Source: Ashinkailepas kermadecensis (taxonomy: Eukaryota; Arthropoda; Thecostraca; Neolepadidae). From it: a DNA stretch of 64,000 bases. Made by a program: the position numbers and the translations under genes. The stretch is taken from the NCBI GenBank assembly GCA_034440615.1, contig JAOTOM010004387.1, positions 217,612-281,611 of the forward strand, read 5' to 3'. Each line of letters begins with the position of its first letter. The stretch's first letter is position 1. Below, one piece after another: positions 36,800 to 47,910 of this stretch. Under the pieces are notes generated by a model. That model saw only the letters and a list, made by a program, of their open reading frames with translations. It did no database searches and was not told the origin of the DNA.

Positions 36800-37430
36800 C
36801 ACTCAATAGCTCAGCTATTGAGTGTTGATGTGGTCAGCACTGTGGCGGGGCAGAGGATGATAGTTGTTGGATGTCAATGACGGCTGTGTGGAGGAGGGCA
36901 GAGACAGAGAGACAGAGACTTAGTTGAGCGTCGATGGGGCCAGCTCAGTGGCGGGGGAGAGAGGCGGTGCTGGTTATTGAATGTCGATTAGGGCAGTGTC
37001 GTGGGGAGGGGGGAGGGGAGGTTGTTGAGGATCGATGACGTGAGGGGGGGGGTATTGAATGTTGGTGAGGGCAGTGTCTTGGAGGGAGAGACTGGTTCAG
37101 TTGCTGAGTGTTGATAGGTCAGTTCCGTGGCGGGGGATGGGTGACCATTATTGAATGTCGGTGAGGGAGGGCGAGATGGATTCGGTTGTTGAGTGCCGAT
37201 GAGTCTCCGTGACGGAGGAGGTTTTGAATGTCTATGAGGGCAGCGTCTTGGGAGTGGGAGACGGGTTCAGTTGTTGGGTGGCAGTTATTGAGCACCGATA
37301 AGGGCAACGCCTTGGAGAGGGAGACGAGTTCAGTTGCTAAGTGTGTATGAGGTGATAATACATGGCGCGGGTGAGGGGGTGGGGTGATAGTTGTCGAATG
37401 TCGATGAGGGCGGTGGCTTCAAGGAGAGAT
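36800..37430. repeat. degenerate TTGAGTGTCGATG-type array
   Basis: Seven or more very imperfect units of roughly 80 bp with GTTGAGTGTCGATGAGGGCA and GGGGAGGGAGACGGGTTCAG phrases. Confidence 0.6.
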
Positions 37431-37569
37431 GGGGGGGGGGGGTGTAATGTACAATAATTCAGTGATTTGGTGCCGGACCACCATAGCGATGGTTCTGCCT
37501 GTGTCGTACAGATGGCATCTTTCAATGCTGCTGGCGTCTGATGTATGTGAATGTGTGTATGTGTACTAT

Positions 37570-38035
37570 CCCTTCACGTTCGTCTTGCCGTCACCTTTAC
37601 TTCCCCGTCACGTTCGTCTGGCCGTCACCTGTACTTCCCGTCACGTTCGTCCTGCAGTCACCTGTACTTCCCGTCACGTTCGTCCTGCAGTCACCTGTAC
37701 TTCCCCGTCACGTTCGTCCGGCCGTCACATGTACTTCCCCGTCACGTTCGTCCTGCAGTCACCTGTACTTCCCCGTCACGTTCGTCCTGCAGTCACATGT
37801 ACTTCCCCGTCACGTGCGTCCGGCCGTCACCTGTACTTCCCCGTCACGTTCGTCTTGCCGTCACCTGTACTTCCTGTCACGTTCGTCCTGCAGTCACCTG
37901 TACTTCCCCGTCACGTTCGTCCAGCCGTCACCTGTACCTCCCCGGCACGTTCGTCCGGCCGTCTCCTGTACTTCCTCGTCACGTTCGTCCTGTCGTCACC
38001 TGTACTTCCCCGCCACGTTCGTCCAGCGGTCACCA
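37570..38035. repeat. 33-34-bp minisatellite
   Basis: About fourteen units contain CCCGTCACGTTCGTCCTGCA and GTCACCTGTACTTC. Confidence 0.95.
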
Positions 38036-38334
38036 GAGCGGTTTTGCGCCACCATGAATATCCGGTGAAGTGTAGTGTTGCTGCTTGATTTACATACATT
38101 TTGCACGGCTATGTAGAATATTGGTTATTTAGGCGTCGATGGCATGATGTCTCTCGCTTTGGATATGTTGGCCGTGTATGTACAACGAAACGATGCATTA
38201 TGTTAGTGTATGGCAAAGGGGCATCCATGTCATGAAAATGCCGTGAAGCCGTGTGATTTGTTTTGAATGCTTTCCATTTGCATCCAAATGAGGTACAGTG
38301 TGTCGGGTCCTATAGATAGAACGGTTGCCACTCG

Positions 38335-38650
38335 TGCCTCACCTGGGTGCAGACCCCACCCCGAAGTCATGTCGATGGAACCACTCGTTCCTCAGCTGGG
38401 TACAGACTCCACCCCGAAGTCACGTCGATGGAACCACTCGTGCCTCAGCTGGGTACAGACCCACCCCAAAGTCATGTCGATGGAACCACTCGTTCCTCAG
38501 CTGGGTACAGACTCCACCCCGAAGTCACGTCGATGGAACCACTCGTTCCTCAGCTGGGTACAGACTCCACCCCGAAGTCATGTCGATGGAACCACTCGTG
38601 CCTCAGCTGGGTACAGACTCCACCCCGAAGTCATGTCGATGGACCGTGTT
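38335..38650. repeat. 53-bp minisatellite before homer exon 3
   Basis: Six units contain CACCCCGAAGTCATGTCGAT, GGAACCACTCGTTCCTCAGC and TGGGTACAGACTC. The array ends 86 bp before the exon. Confidence 0.95.
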
Positions 38651-38736
38651 TGTCTTTCCGCGTCCTGCCTCGCCTCCCGGTGTTGTTCTTTGCGTTGGCG
38701 CGCCGCCGCATGAAAGTGATGCCGTTCTGTCGACAG

Positions 38737-38874
38737 TTCATCGAGAAGTTCCAGGAGATAAAGGAGGCGGCTCGGCACGCGCCGGCCAGTACAGCCACCA
38801 ATGGCACCACCTCCACACCGACCACCAGCGCCAACGCGTCGCCGGTCATAGCACGTGCCGTCAAAATGGACCAG
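38737..38874 (+). CDS. homer: homer coding exon 3: end of EVH1 and linker
   Basis: Forty-six codons lie between a TCTGTCGACAG acceptor and a GACCAG|GTCAGA donor, phase 0 at both ends. The exon starts FIEKFQEIKEAARH, the C-terminal helix of the EVH1 domain, directly continuing the ELNK that ends the previous exon. It then runs into a Thr/Ser/Ala/Pro-rich linker that includes TPTTSANASP and ends VKMDQ. The linker's composition fits the poorly conserved middle of arthropod Homer. The exon sits between a 53-bp array that ends about 85 bp upstream and a 19-bp array starting about 65 bp downstream. Confidence 0.95.
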
Positions 38875-38939
38875 GTCAGAGACAGCTAGCGCGTGGGGGG
38901 CGGGGGGGTCGCTGGTCGGTGCCGAGCGATCGTCTTGGA

Positions 38940-40022
38940 GACGTGCCGTCTCAGGTAGTGGCTACCGTCCGAGGCAGTGGCCACCGCCCGAGGTAGTGCT
39001 ACCGTCCGAGGTAGTGGCGACCATCCGAGGTGGTGGCCATCGTCCGAGGTGGTGGCCATCGTCCGAGGCAGTGGCCACCGTCCGAGGCAGTGGCCACCGT
39101 CCGAGGCAGTGGCCACCGTCCTAGATAGTAGTCACTGTCCGAGGTAGTGGCGACCATCCGAGGTAGTGGCTACCGTCCGAGGCAGTGGCCACCGTCAGAG
39201 GTGGTGGCCACCGTCCGAGGTAGTGGCTACCGTCCGAGGTAGTGGCGACCGTCAGAGGTGGTGGCCACCGTCCGAGGTAGTGGCTACCGTCAGAGGCAGT
39301 GGCCACCGCCCGAGGTAGTGGCTATCGTCCGAGGTAGTGGCGACCATCCGAGGTGGTGGCCATCGTCCGAGGTAGTGGCCACCGTCCGAGGTAGTGGCCA
39401 CCGTCCTAGGTAGTAGTCACTGTCCGAGGTAGTGGCGACCATCCGAGGTGGTGGCCATCGTCCGAGGTAGTGGCCATCGTCCGAGGTAGTGGCTACCGCC
39501 CTAGGTAGTAGTCACTGTCCGAGGTAGTGACCATCGTCCGAGGTAGTAGCTACCGTCCGAGGTAGTGGCCACCGTCCGAGGTAGTGGCTACCGTCCGAGG
39601 TAGTGGCTACCGTCCGAGGTAGTGGCTACCGTGCGAGGTAGTGGCGACCATCCGAGGTGGTGGCGACCATCCGAGGTGGTGGCCATCGTCCGAGGTAGTG
39701 GCCACCGTCCGAGGTAGTGGCCATCGTCCGAGGTAGTGGCTACCGTCCTAGGTAGTAGTCACTGTCCGAGGTAGTGGCCACCGTCCGAGGTAGTGGCTAC
39801 CGTCCGAGGTGGTGGCCACCGTCCGAGGTGGTGGCCACCGTCCGAGGTAGTGGCCACCGTCCTAGGTAGTAGTCACTGTCCGTGGTAGTGACCACTGTCC
39901 GAGGTAGTGGCTACCGTCCGAGGTAGTGGCCATCGTCCGAGGTAGTGGCCACCGTCCTAGGTAGTAGTCACTGTCCGAGGTAGTGGCCACCATCCGAGGT
40001 AGTGGCCATCGTCCGAGGTAAG
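38940..40022. repeat. 19-bp minisatellite, over 50 units
   Basis: Units are GTCCGAGGTAGTGGCCACC with single-base variants (GTGGCTACC, GGTGGTGG, CTAGGTAGTAGTCACT). Blocks of variants recur, which points to multi-unit duplications. Confidence 0.96.
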
Positions 40023-40075
40023 AAGCGGCCAGTCGAAACGAATACCCGAAGGACGCTCCTTCAGCGGAGAGCGCA

Positions 40076-40188
40076 CGAGTCTCACCTGTCGCTACTCTTC
40101 GCCCTCGACCAATCGGCGTGAGAGATTGGCGACGCTATATGACTCAACGGTCGATGTGTCGTAAAACCAATAATCAACCAACCAACCA
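40076..40188 (+). mobile_element. tRNA-derived SINE, 5'-truncated copy
   Basis: The body and tail start at CGAGTCTCACCTGTC and end in repeated ACCAACCA. The copy lies in homer intron 3, just after the 19-bp array. I see no clear target-site duplication. Two substitutions (CCCTCGACC, GTCGATGTG) mark it as slightly older or a subvariant. Confidence 0.85.
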
Positions 40189-40579
40189 GCAGGCGGCCCA
40201 ACGGCAGCGGACGCCCCAGAGAAAGCGCGCCAAGGCTGCGGCTGCGACTGCCGACAGCTAATCAGACGGTGCTGACCCGGTTACCAGATATTGGTGGATT
40301 GTCTGTCTGTCATGTGTCTGTCCGGCTTCTGCCACCGCTGTGTGGCCCTGGGTGGCGGCGTCGTGGTGGCGTCGGTAGATAGGCTGTGAAGTCTGTGCCA
40401 CGACCGCCAGCTATGCCGGCGGGGAGAGTGCCTTGTGTTGACTTGGACTGACCTTGGTAGGTGAAGTGGGGATGGTGTTGACATTGCCCGCGGGAATATG
40501 GACGGATGGCGCGCTACGTTGACCTGACGTATACAGAGTGTGTAGTGTTGACGGGGGCTGTAGGAGGTGGTTTTAGGTG

Positions 40580-41520
40580 TTGACCGGGCCTCTTGGACCG
40601 TGGATGAGAGGTGTGTTGCATTGACCTGACATATGCAGAGTGTGTGGGGCCTTCATGTGGTATCTGAGGGGGAGTTTTAGGTGTTGACCGGGCCTCTTGG
40701 ACCATGGATGAGAGGTGTGTTGCATTGACCTGACATATGCAGAGTGTGTGGGGCCTTCATGTGGTATCTGAGGGGGAGTTTTAGGTGTTGACCGGGCCTC
40801 TTGGACCATGGATGAGAGGTGTGTTGCATTGACCTGACATATGCAGAGTGTGTGGGGCCTTCATGTGGTATCTGAGGGGAGTTTTAGGCGTTGACCGGGC
40901 CTCTTGGACCATGGATGAGAGGTGTGTTGCATTGACCTGACATGTGCAGAGTGTGTGGGGCCTTCATGTGGTATCTGAGGGGAGTTTTAGGTGTTGACCG
41001 GGCCTCTTGGACCATGGATGAGAGGTGTGTTGCATTGACCTGACATATGCAGAGTGTGTGGGGCCTTCATGTGGTATCTGAGGGGGAGTTTTAGGTGTTG
41101 ACCGGGCCTCTTGGACCATGGATGAGAGGTGTGTTGCATTGACCTGACATGTGCAGAGTGTGTGGGGCCTTCATGTGGTATCTGAGGGGGAGTTTTAGGT
41201 GTTGACCGGGCCTCTTGGACCATGGATGAGAGGTGTGTTGCATTGACCTGACATATGCAGAGTGTGTGGGGCCTTCATGTGGTATCTGAGGGGAGTTTTA
41301 GGTGTTGACCGGGCCTCTTGGACCGTGGATGAGAGGTGTGTTGCAGTGACCTGACATATGCAGAGTGTGTGGGGCCTTCATGTGGTATCTGAGGGGGAGT
41401 TTTAGGTGTTGACCGGGCCTCTTGGACCATGGATGAGAGGTGTGTTGCATTGACCTGACATATGCAGAGTGTGTGGGGCCTTCATGTGGTATCTGAGGGG
41501 GAGTTTTCGATATTGACCGG
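40580..41520. repeat. 104-bp satellite-like array
   Basis: About nine units of 103-104 bp contain ACCGGGCCTCTTGGACCATG, GATGAGAGGTGTGTTGCATT and CAGAGTGTGTGGGGCCTTCA. Units are nearly identical (differences such as ATATGC/ATGTGC and GGGGG/GGGG), so growth is recent. Decayed partial units flank it. Confidence 0.96.
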
Positions 41521-41539
41521 ACCTCTTGGATTATTGATG

Positions 41540-42560
41540 GAATGGTGTGTTACATTAACATGAACGTTTGAAGAGTGTGGTTGGTGTTGACCTGTCATAC
41601 ATGGTTATGAACTACAGACTGTGATGTATGGAGACCTTGGCTGTAGTAGAAATTGGTTTCATTTTGGACATTTTAGCATAATTAGGTGGTGTAGTATTTT
41701 TAGGGTAGATTATTGCTCCTTGATGTATAGAGTAGTGGGGGTTTGTGCAAGCGAGAGAGAATGACGTCATAGCAAGTCTGTTGACATGAATGTGCGAAAA
41801 GAAGATGATATGAGCGATGACAATAACAACAACACAACAACACAACAACAACAACAACACGACTTGACTTGATCATCGTGCCTCTGAAACCTTAATAGTT
41901 TTGCGTTGGAATGTTGAAGTGCTGCCTTCTTTCCCACATTTAAACCATCTCTCTAAGTTTTGATCTTCCTGAAGGTTTTATCAGAATATTTACTCTGAAG
42001 TAATTGTAGTCTCTGTTCAATGTAAATGTTCTTTGGTAGCACTTGCAACACCCGTACGGCGCGACGCGCACCCTAGTGATCGCAGCTGTCCTGTTTTGGC
42101 AACCCGTGGTGACATAGATGCTGGTTTCCTGGAGATCAATGATTGGCGGGGCGGCGCGCCGTACTGGCGCGAAACTTCCTGCCACACAACCCTTCCCGCT
42201 TGAAAATATTGCCAGTACTCGTTGGGAAGCAGTGTTGGATTAGTCCTAATTGTGATTAAGAAGGACTAAAGCGTCGCAGGAGTTATTAATGTTTTGAGAA
42301 GCGTAGCGATTTGACCGAGTCGGTTCATTTATATAAACTGTGTTCCTATATATACCGCAGCAGATTCGCACGGGCTTTGCTTTGAATGTCGGACAGGCTC
42401 GTAATGAAAATGCTCTAGCGCGATAAATATATATGCTTTGTTCGGAAGGGAATGCCGTATTGGCCTGCCCTCACTGGGTATGGGCGTGAGCCTGTGTTGT
42501 TTCGACTTGACCTGTGGAAATGTGGACGACATAGTGTATGTTGTTGGTCTAACGTGTGCG
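41540..42560. other. homer intron 3 spacer
   Basis: Contains an ACAACA microsatellite (41821-41860). No gene recognised. Confidence 0.55.
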
Positions 42561-42566
42561 AAGCTG

Positions 42567-42809
42567 TGTTGTGTGTGCGTAACCTGTGGGACGGCGTTAT
42601 GTTGATCCGACTTGTGGGAAGGTGCCGCTGTGTCGGCCGGACCGGCGGGCGGGCACGCTGTGTTGACCTGACCTCACCTATAGGACACAGCTGTTGTGTG
42701 TGCGTAACCTGTGGGACGGCGTTATGTTGATCCGACTTGTGGGAAGGTGCCGCTGTGTCGGCCGGACCGGCGGGCGGGCACGCTGTGTTGACCTGACCTC
42801 ACCTATAGG
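42567..42809. repeat. 125-bp-period duplication of the exon 4 acceptor region
   Basis: The 118 bp from TGTTGTGTGTGCGTAACCTG to CACCTATAGG occur at 42567-42684 and 42692-42809 without visible differences. The second copy ends at the exon 4 border; the first carries the same CCTATAG acceptor followed by GACACAG. Confidence 0.95.
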
Positions 42810-42907
42810 TGGACAGTTACCTGCCGCCGCCGCCGCCGGCCGGCGACGTCGACCCCAAGCAGGGCTCGGCTCTTCACCAGCGCAGTCACAGTCTGACGGG
42901 TCTGCAG
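42809..42907 (+). CDS. homer: homer coding exon 4: proline-rich linker
   Basis: Thirty-three codons lie between a CACCTATAG acceptor and a CTGCAG|GTAACG donor, phase 0 at both ends. The exon reads VDSYLPPPPPAGDVDPKQGS and ends in LHQRSHSLTGLQ. The run of five prolines is a plausible SH3/EVH1-type ligand, but it has no PPxxF motif. The assignment rests on position, phase and splice signals more than on strong similarity, because Homer linkers diverge. The acceptor and the 118 bp that precede it are duplicated upstream. Reading through the donor stays open for about 70 more codons, so intron retention would give a linker-truncated protein; nothing shows that this is used. Confidence 0.8.
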
Positions 42908-42999
42908 GTAACGCGGCGCGTGTCGGCCGTGACGGCCGTGGCCGGTACCGCCGCGTCTCCACCGCACGTGTCCGTGCGGTCGCACGGTGTCCGGCGGTA

Positions 43000-44330
43000 T
43001 TTCTCGGTACTGGCGCTGCCCCGCCCCGCACGTGTCACGTCGGCCACGTCCAGCAGGTCCGCGCCGCTGCGGCCCGGCTCGCCGGCGGTCCGCGTTCCCG
43101 TCCAGTATGTCTCCGCCGGTTATTGACCAGAGACCACCGTGCTCTTCTCCTCCACCACTCATTAACTTTGCACCGGCTCAATTATCCGTCCAGTTCTTGT
43201 CATTAAAAATATATATATAGCCTTCCGTTATCCAATGACCAGATATTGTCCCACATACTGCTCCACATACCGATATTGTCCCACATACCAGCCTTTGCAC
43301 CGCCTTCCCACGATCTCTCATATAAATTTCACTATTGGCCGCATTTGTCCTTCGGTGTCACTGACAACGCGACTGCCATCTACTACATCTACTATATGGC
43401 AGTTACTCCGCCATCTAACTCCGCCATGTCTCATTTTCACTATTATTGAACTACTCGGTGGCTGCAATGCGGACACAATGACGTTTAAATCGCTCCAAAA
43501 TTACACTTAGTCTATACCTCAGCCTTCGGTTATCCACTCTCACCAAGAAGCCCATAAAAAACTGACCAACAGGATGGGGACGGACGTATTTTCGAACAAC
43601 AATGGCTAGTTCGAACAGCTCAGCGTGCAGACAAATGTCACACCAATCAGATAGTGCCCTAAAACAGACTTAACTACACCAAACGAAACCAATCGGAGAG
43701 CATTTGTTTCTCGCGTGACATTTCACAGGGTTTACAACATTTGTTTGGCAGTTTATTTTCAAGGACATAAAAAGAAAGTGATTTTCAAGACCGTGGTGTC
43801 TTGGTATCCACTACGATAATCAGCTTCTTTTACTGTGTCTATTGCACGCTTTGTGTGAGCTGCGGGGACTGAACCTGACCTGACCCGTTAGCCACGCACG
43901 TTAGGAGGCCAAATGAAATGCCAATACAGTTACACGAACCAAAGCTGTACTCTGGTGCGTAATTGGCGGTTCTGTCTCAAAAGATGTGGTGCACGTTCAA
44001 GTCGAGCAGGCTAGGAGACATTGGCCTTTCACCGGCTGGAGGAGTCACTGTTTGACCTTTGACCGACCATGAGAAATCACTGACTGGCCGAGAGTATAGA
44101 AATAGTGTATCGTGAAGACGTCTTGCGATATGCAACCCATTGGTTTTTCGTCTCGCTGCTCTATCTCAGTTAAAGGTGAAATGGCGGTGGGTGGCAAACA
44201 TCGGCTCGGACTGAAAGGCTGCCGAAATGTTACCTGTAGGCAAAGGTTGAGCTATGATTTTAACCGTCTAAAACCATGCGGTGGTAGTAAGCTCCTTCAC
44301 CCACCCTCGTCCGTTCCCCGACCTCGTGTC
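43000..44330. other. homer intron 4 spacer
   Basis: A short CCACATACC/CATACTGC simple stretch near 43250 and AT-rich text follow the exon 4 donor. No further exon recognised. Confidence 0.5.
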
Positions 44331-44339
44331 AGCCTTCCG

Positions 44340-45190
44340 GCATCCCCGATCCCTCATCCTCTGGCCTCCCGTCTGTTCTCTGGGTCTGCCGTCCGTGCCG
44401 TGGTCCTCCGTCTGCTCTCTGGCCTCCCACCCGCCCTCTGGTCTCCTCTGGCCTCCCGTCTTTTCTGGGTCTGCCGTCCGTGCCGTGGTCCTCCGTCTGC
44501 TCTCTGGCCTCCCACCCGCCCTCTGGTCATACCCCATCCCTCATCCTCTGGCCTCCCGTCTGTTCTCTGGGTCTGCCGTCCGTGCCGTGGTCCTCCGTCT
44601 GCTCTCTGGCCTCCCACCCGCCCTCTGGTCATACCCCATCCCTCATCCTCTGGCCTCCCGTCTGTTCTCTGGGTCTGCCGTCCGTGCCGTGGTCCTCCGT
44701 CTGCTCTCTGGCCTCCCACCCGCCCTCTGGTCTCCTCTGGCCTCCCGTCTGTTCTCTGGGTCTGCCGTCCGTGCCGTGGTCCTCCGTCTGCTCTCTGGCC
44801 TCCCACCCGCCCTCTGGTCATCCCCATCCCTCATCCTCTGGCCTCCCGTCTGTTCTCTGGGCCTGCCGTCCGTGCCGTGGTCCTCCGTCTGCTCTCTGGC
44901 CTCCCACCCCCCCTGTCTCCTCTGGCCTCCCGTCTGTTCTCTTGGGTCTGCCGTCCGTGCCGTGGTCCTCCTCTGCTCTCTGGCCTCCCACCCGCCCTCT
45001 GGTCTCCTCTGGCCTCCCGTCTGTTCTCTGGGTCTGCCGTCCGTGCCGTGGTCCTCCGTCTGCTCTCTGGCCTCCCACCCGCCCTCTGGTCTCCTCTGGC
45101 CTCCCGTCTGTTCTCTGGGTCTGCCGTCCGTGCCGTGGTCCTCCGTCTGCTCTCTGGCCTCCCACCCGCCCTCTGGTCTCCTGTTATTCA
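44340..45190. repeat. 87/105-bp CT-rich array
   Basis: About eight units contain CTGGCCTCCCGTCTGTTCTC, TGGGTCTGCCGTCCGTGCCG and TGGTCCTCCGTCTGCTCTC. Longer units add a CATCCCTCATCC segment. Decayed units continue to about 45440. Confidence 0.94.
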
Positions 45191-45449
45191 TGTGAATATA
45201 GACCCATCCTCTGGCATCCCATCCGTCCCCTGATCTCTTGTTATTCCTGTGGGTTCCTGTCCGTCATCTGGCCTCCCAATCGCCATCTGGTCTCCTGTTA
45301 TTGCCGATTCCTTTCCCCATCTGGTCTGTTGTTCCTGTGGATTCCTGTTCGCCCTCTGGTCTTCCGTCCCTCTCCATTTGGTCTTCCGGCCGTCCCTCGT
45401 CGGTCTTCGACCATCCTCTGGTCTCGTGGTCTGTCCGGTCTCGGCTGCA

Positions 45450-46289
45450 CGCTCTCAAACAGGTGGCCAGGTGGGCAACGATGTCGACACGGGTAGCAGC
45501 TGCATGCCGACTAGCATGTAGTTCGGACTGTGACCGGCCGGCCTCCCCGACGTCTCTCCCCTATCACGCGCTCCCCAACCTCTCCTCCCCTCCCCTCGCT
45601 GAGCTTTCGGTTGCCGGCGGGAATGTGACCGTGTGTGATCGCTCCCGTCGGCCTCCTGGTGTCGGTAGATTGGTATGTGCTTTTAGCCGGCCGGTTGTGG
45701 ACTGGGTTTGCCCGTTCTTTGGAGTTCTGGCGAGCTTGTTCCTTCTTCGAGGACGTCGTGCCTGTGGTTGTACATACACTTGAATGGGTAGAACATCCTG
45801 GTAGAGTTGGCTACATCTAAGTCGTTGTGCAGGTGTTGCTGGCAGTTGACTTCTCTTCATTCGAGAGCGCAGAGCGTTTCGGCTATGCCGTCAGCATCCC
45901 GGCAATATCTGCCCGCGATGCTGGGATGTGCGGATGGCCTGCACTCCCTTCCGCTGCCACCAGCTCTTCGTCTTTTCTGTGCGGCGGCGGTGACGGCATG
46001 ACCTTTCTCTGGTGTTCTGGGCATGTTTATTGCCTGTTTTGTCCTGACTAATAGCAGGCTCCACCATCTGCTGACAAATGGTCGGAGTGTTGGCCGGCTG
46101 ACGCTCGGCGTCGCACGCGCCGTGTTATGAGAACGTCCCGCACGGCGCGGCGAGCGACAGGGCGCCTCGGACGTGCCGGCTGGTGCTGGTCGCTGTTGGC
46201 TGCTGTCTGGCCTCTGTGTGGCCGCTGTCTGGCCGCTGTGTGGCCGCTGTGACAGTGTCTGTGACCGTGTCTGTCCGCCCGGCCGGCAG
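45450..46289. other. homer intron 4, last part
   Basis: Contains a GTGTGGCCGCTGTCTGGCCG short repeat at 46194-46255 just before the exon 5 acceptor. A CTCTCAAACAG acceptor-like site at 45462 leads into a short frame but has no family match. Confidence 0.5.
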
Positions 46290-46411
46290 CAGCCGTCAGA
46301 GAGTCCTAAGCACGAGCTGAAGAGTGACAAGTCAGTCGGACAGGTGGCCTCCTCCACCGAAGCGCAGCTGAAGTATGAGAACGACAGACTCAAGCTGGCA
46401 CTGGCGCAAAG
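46290..46411 (+). CDS. homer: homer coding exon 5: start of coiled coil
   Basis: Forty codons plus two bases follow a pyrimidine-rich stretch and a GGCCGGCAG acceptor and end at CAAAG|GTTAGT. The exon reads QPSESPKHELKSDKSVGQV, then EAQLKYENDRLKLALAQ, with the last serine codon split into the next exon. ENDRLKLALAQSS is an arthropod Homer signature at the start of the coiled coil. A second AG three bases downstream (exon start 46293) would drop one glutamine and cannot be excluded. The start phase fits exon 4. Confidence 0.88.
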
Positions 46412-46807
46412 GTTAGTTAAGTCACGCAGTTCCCATAGCACGCACAGGACATTGTGGAGTTATCTCTTGGTCTGCAGCCATGACTGAGAATGTGCGTGAG
46501 GATCGTGGATCAGGATTTTGTTCTGAACAATTTTCCAGTGATGTTACAAGGATGCCATCCGTTCTTTTTGTATTGTATGGTATGACAAGATAACTATGTA
46601 GTGAAAGTAAGTCTCCCTTGTTTTACGAACTGACTCAAATTGAACACCTGAGACCGCAAATATTTACCCACAGCGGGCTTTGACTCCATCTAATCGAGCT
46701 CGGTGTCAATATTCAACTTGTCTTGCATTCGGTGAGCCCATCGCTGGTTTCTTTTTAGCAAGATGTGGCACTATTTTTGTCAGAATGATTGTTCTTTGTT
46801 CTCCCAG

Positions 46808-46960
46808 GGGGATGAGTAGTCTATGGGTAGGATGCTCGGCTCCCAGCAGAAAGGTTCCAGTCCCACCTGTAGCTCCCTACCACCTGTGACTGATCGACGT
46901 GAGAGACTGGCGACGCTATTTCACAAAATCAGTCGACGCGTCGTAAGGCCACCAGCCAGC
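46808..46960 (+). mobile_element. diverged SINE related to the same family
   Basis: GGGGATGAGTAGTCTATGGG, GGATGCTCGGCTC and GGTTCCAGTCCCACCTG parallel the head of the family, and GATCGACGTGAGAGACTGGC followed by GTCGACGCGTCGTAAGGCC parallels the body and tail. Divergence is much greater than among the other copies, so it is an older member or sister subfamily. It lies in homer intron 5. Confidence 0.75.
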
Positions 46961-47567
46961 GCTCTTCTTTCTCTTCCCAGCAGCATTTTCCTGTCGCTTC
47001 CTCATGCTGAAAAAAAACAGCGAGAAGACGGGACAAGTATACTGGAACAAATCCTGCCTGATGGCACGGCTGGTTCAATACCAGCCTGCATTAGTCTGCC
47101 CTGTCCTAGTAAGATGGAGTCGGAGTTGCTACACTCGCTCTCGTCGTCCCTCGGTTAAGACGGTTGGCTGGCAGGCTCGGATCAGGCCTGAGATACGGCA
47201 ACAGGAAGTCATGTCGCAACATTGGCGCTTTTTTGTCATTGAATTGGAATTTCCATATTGGATGATTGAGTTAGGATCTACGCAACAAGCTCTGCTGTTT
47301 ACCCCACCCCTTAAGCCCACCCCAGGAGAGCATTCGTGGTTTAATTGGCTGCGGCTAAGGTTACCTACCACAAGCGCACTGGCGGTTGACAGGATGTGGC
47401 CCACCCCACTAGCAGGGTATATGTAACAAAACGCACGCGACGACCACAAGCGCATGTTTTCACGCTTGCAAGTAAACAACAAAAAGTATTGAAACTTTGG
47501 CCTTGACGGACCGTGAAAGTCGAGTTAGCCTCGCAGCCATCTGAGTCATCGCTGTCGTACGGCCAGC

Positions 47568-47640
47568 CGCGCCTCGGCCAGCCGCTCCTCGGCCAGCCGC
47601 CCTCGGCCGGTCAGCCGCCCTCGGCCGGTCAGCCGACTGC
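47568..47640. repeat. short GC-rich array
   Basis: Units of CTCGGCCAGCCGC and CCTCGGCCGGTCAGCCGC, about 14-18 bp, five copies. Confidence 0.85.
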
Positions 47641-47880
47641 TTCGCCAGGCTGTGATGGCCTCTGCCAGTCGTACAGCCGCGGTATCGTCCGCGTGTATCA
47701 AGTGCCCACATATGTTCGTAGTGACGCCATACGGCTTGTTTGTGACTGAGATCCGGGGTAGAAGAGCGCGACAAGAATAGCTCGAACGACCGACCTCGCT
47801 TGGCGGACGTCGACCTTGCTGGTGGCCATTAGCAGTGGCATAGTCATGGTGATCAAGTGCACGTGCCTATGTGGCAAAGC

Positions 47881-47910
47881 GGTCGACGTGTCGTAAAACC
47901 AATAATCAAC
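47881..47910 (+). mobile_element. tRNA-derived SINE, extreme 5' truncation (30 bp)
   Basis: Only GGTCGACGTGTCGTAAAACC and AATAATCAAC from the 3' end are present. Near-identical 13-bp flanks (TATGTGGCAAAGC at 47868-47880, TATATGGCAAAGC at 47911-47923) show that this is a retroposition event and not a random match. Confidence 0.82.

Noticed and set aside
35547..36806. Minus-strand frame of 419 codons
   Set aside because: It follows the 34-bp and 40-bp arrays and ends with them.
44112..45496. Three overlapping + frames of 304-373 codons
   Set aside because: Product of the CT-rich 87/105-bp array in homer intron 4.
45462..45521. Extra homer exon after CTCTCAAACAG
   Set aside because: The short frame ends in a stop, shows no family similarity, and is not needed because exons 4 and 5 already join in phase.
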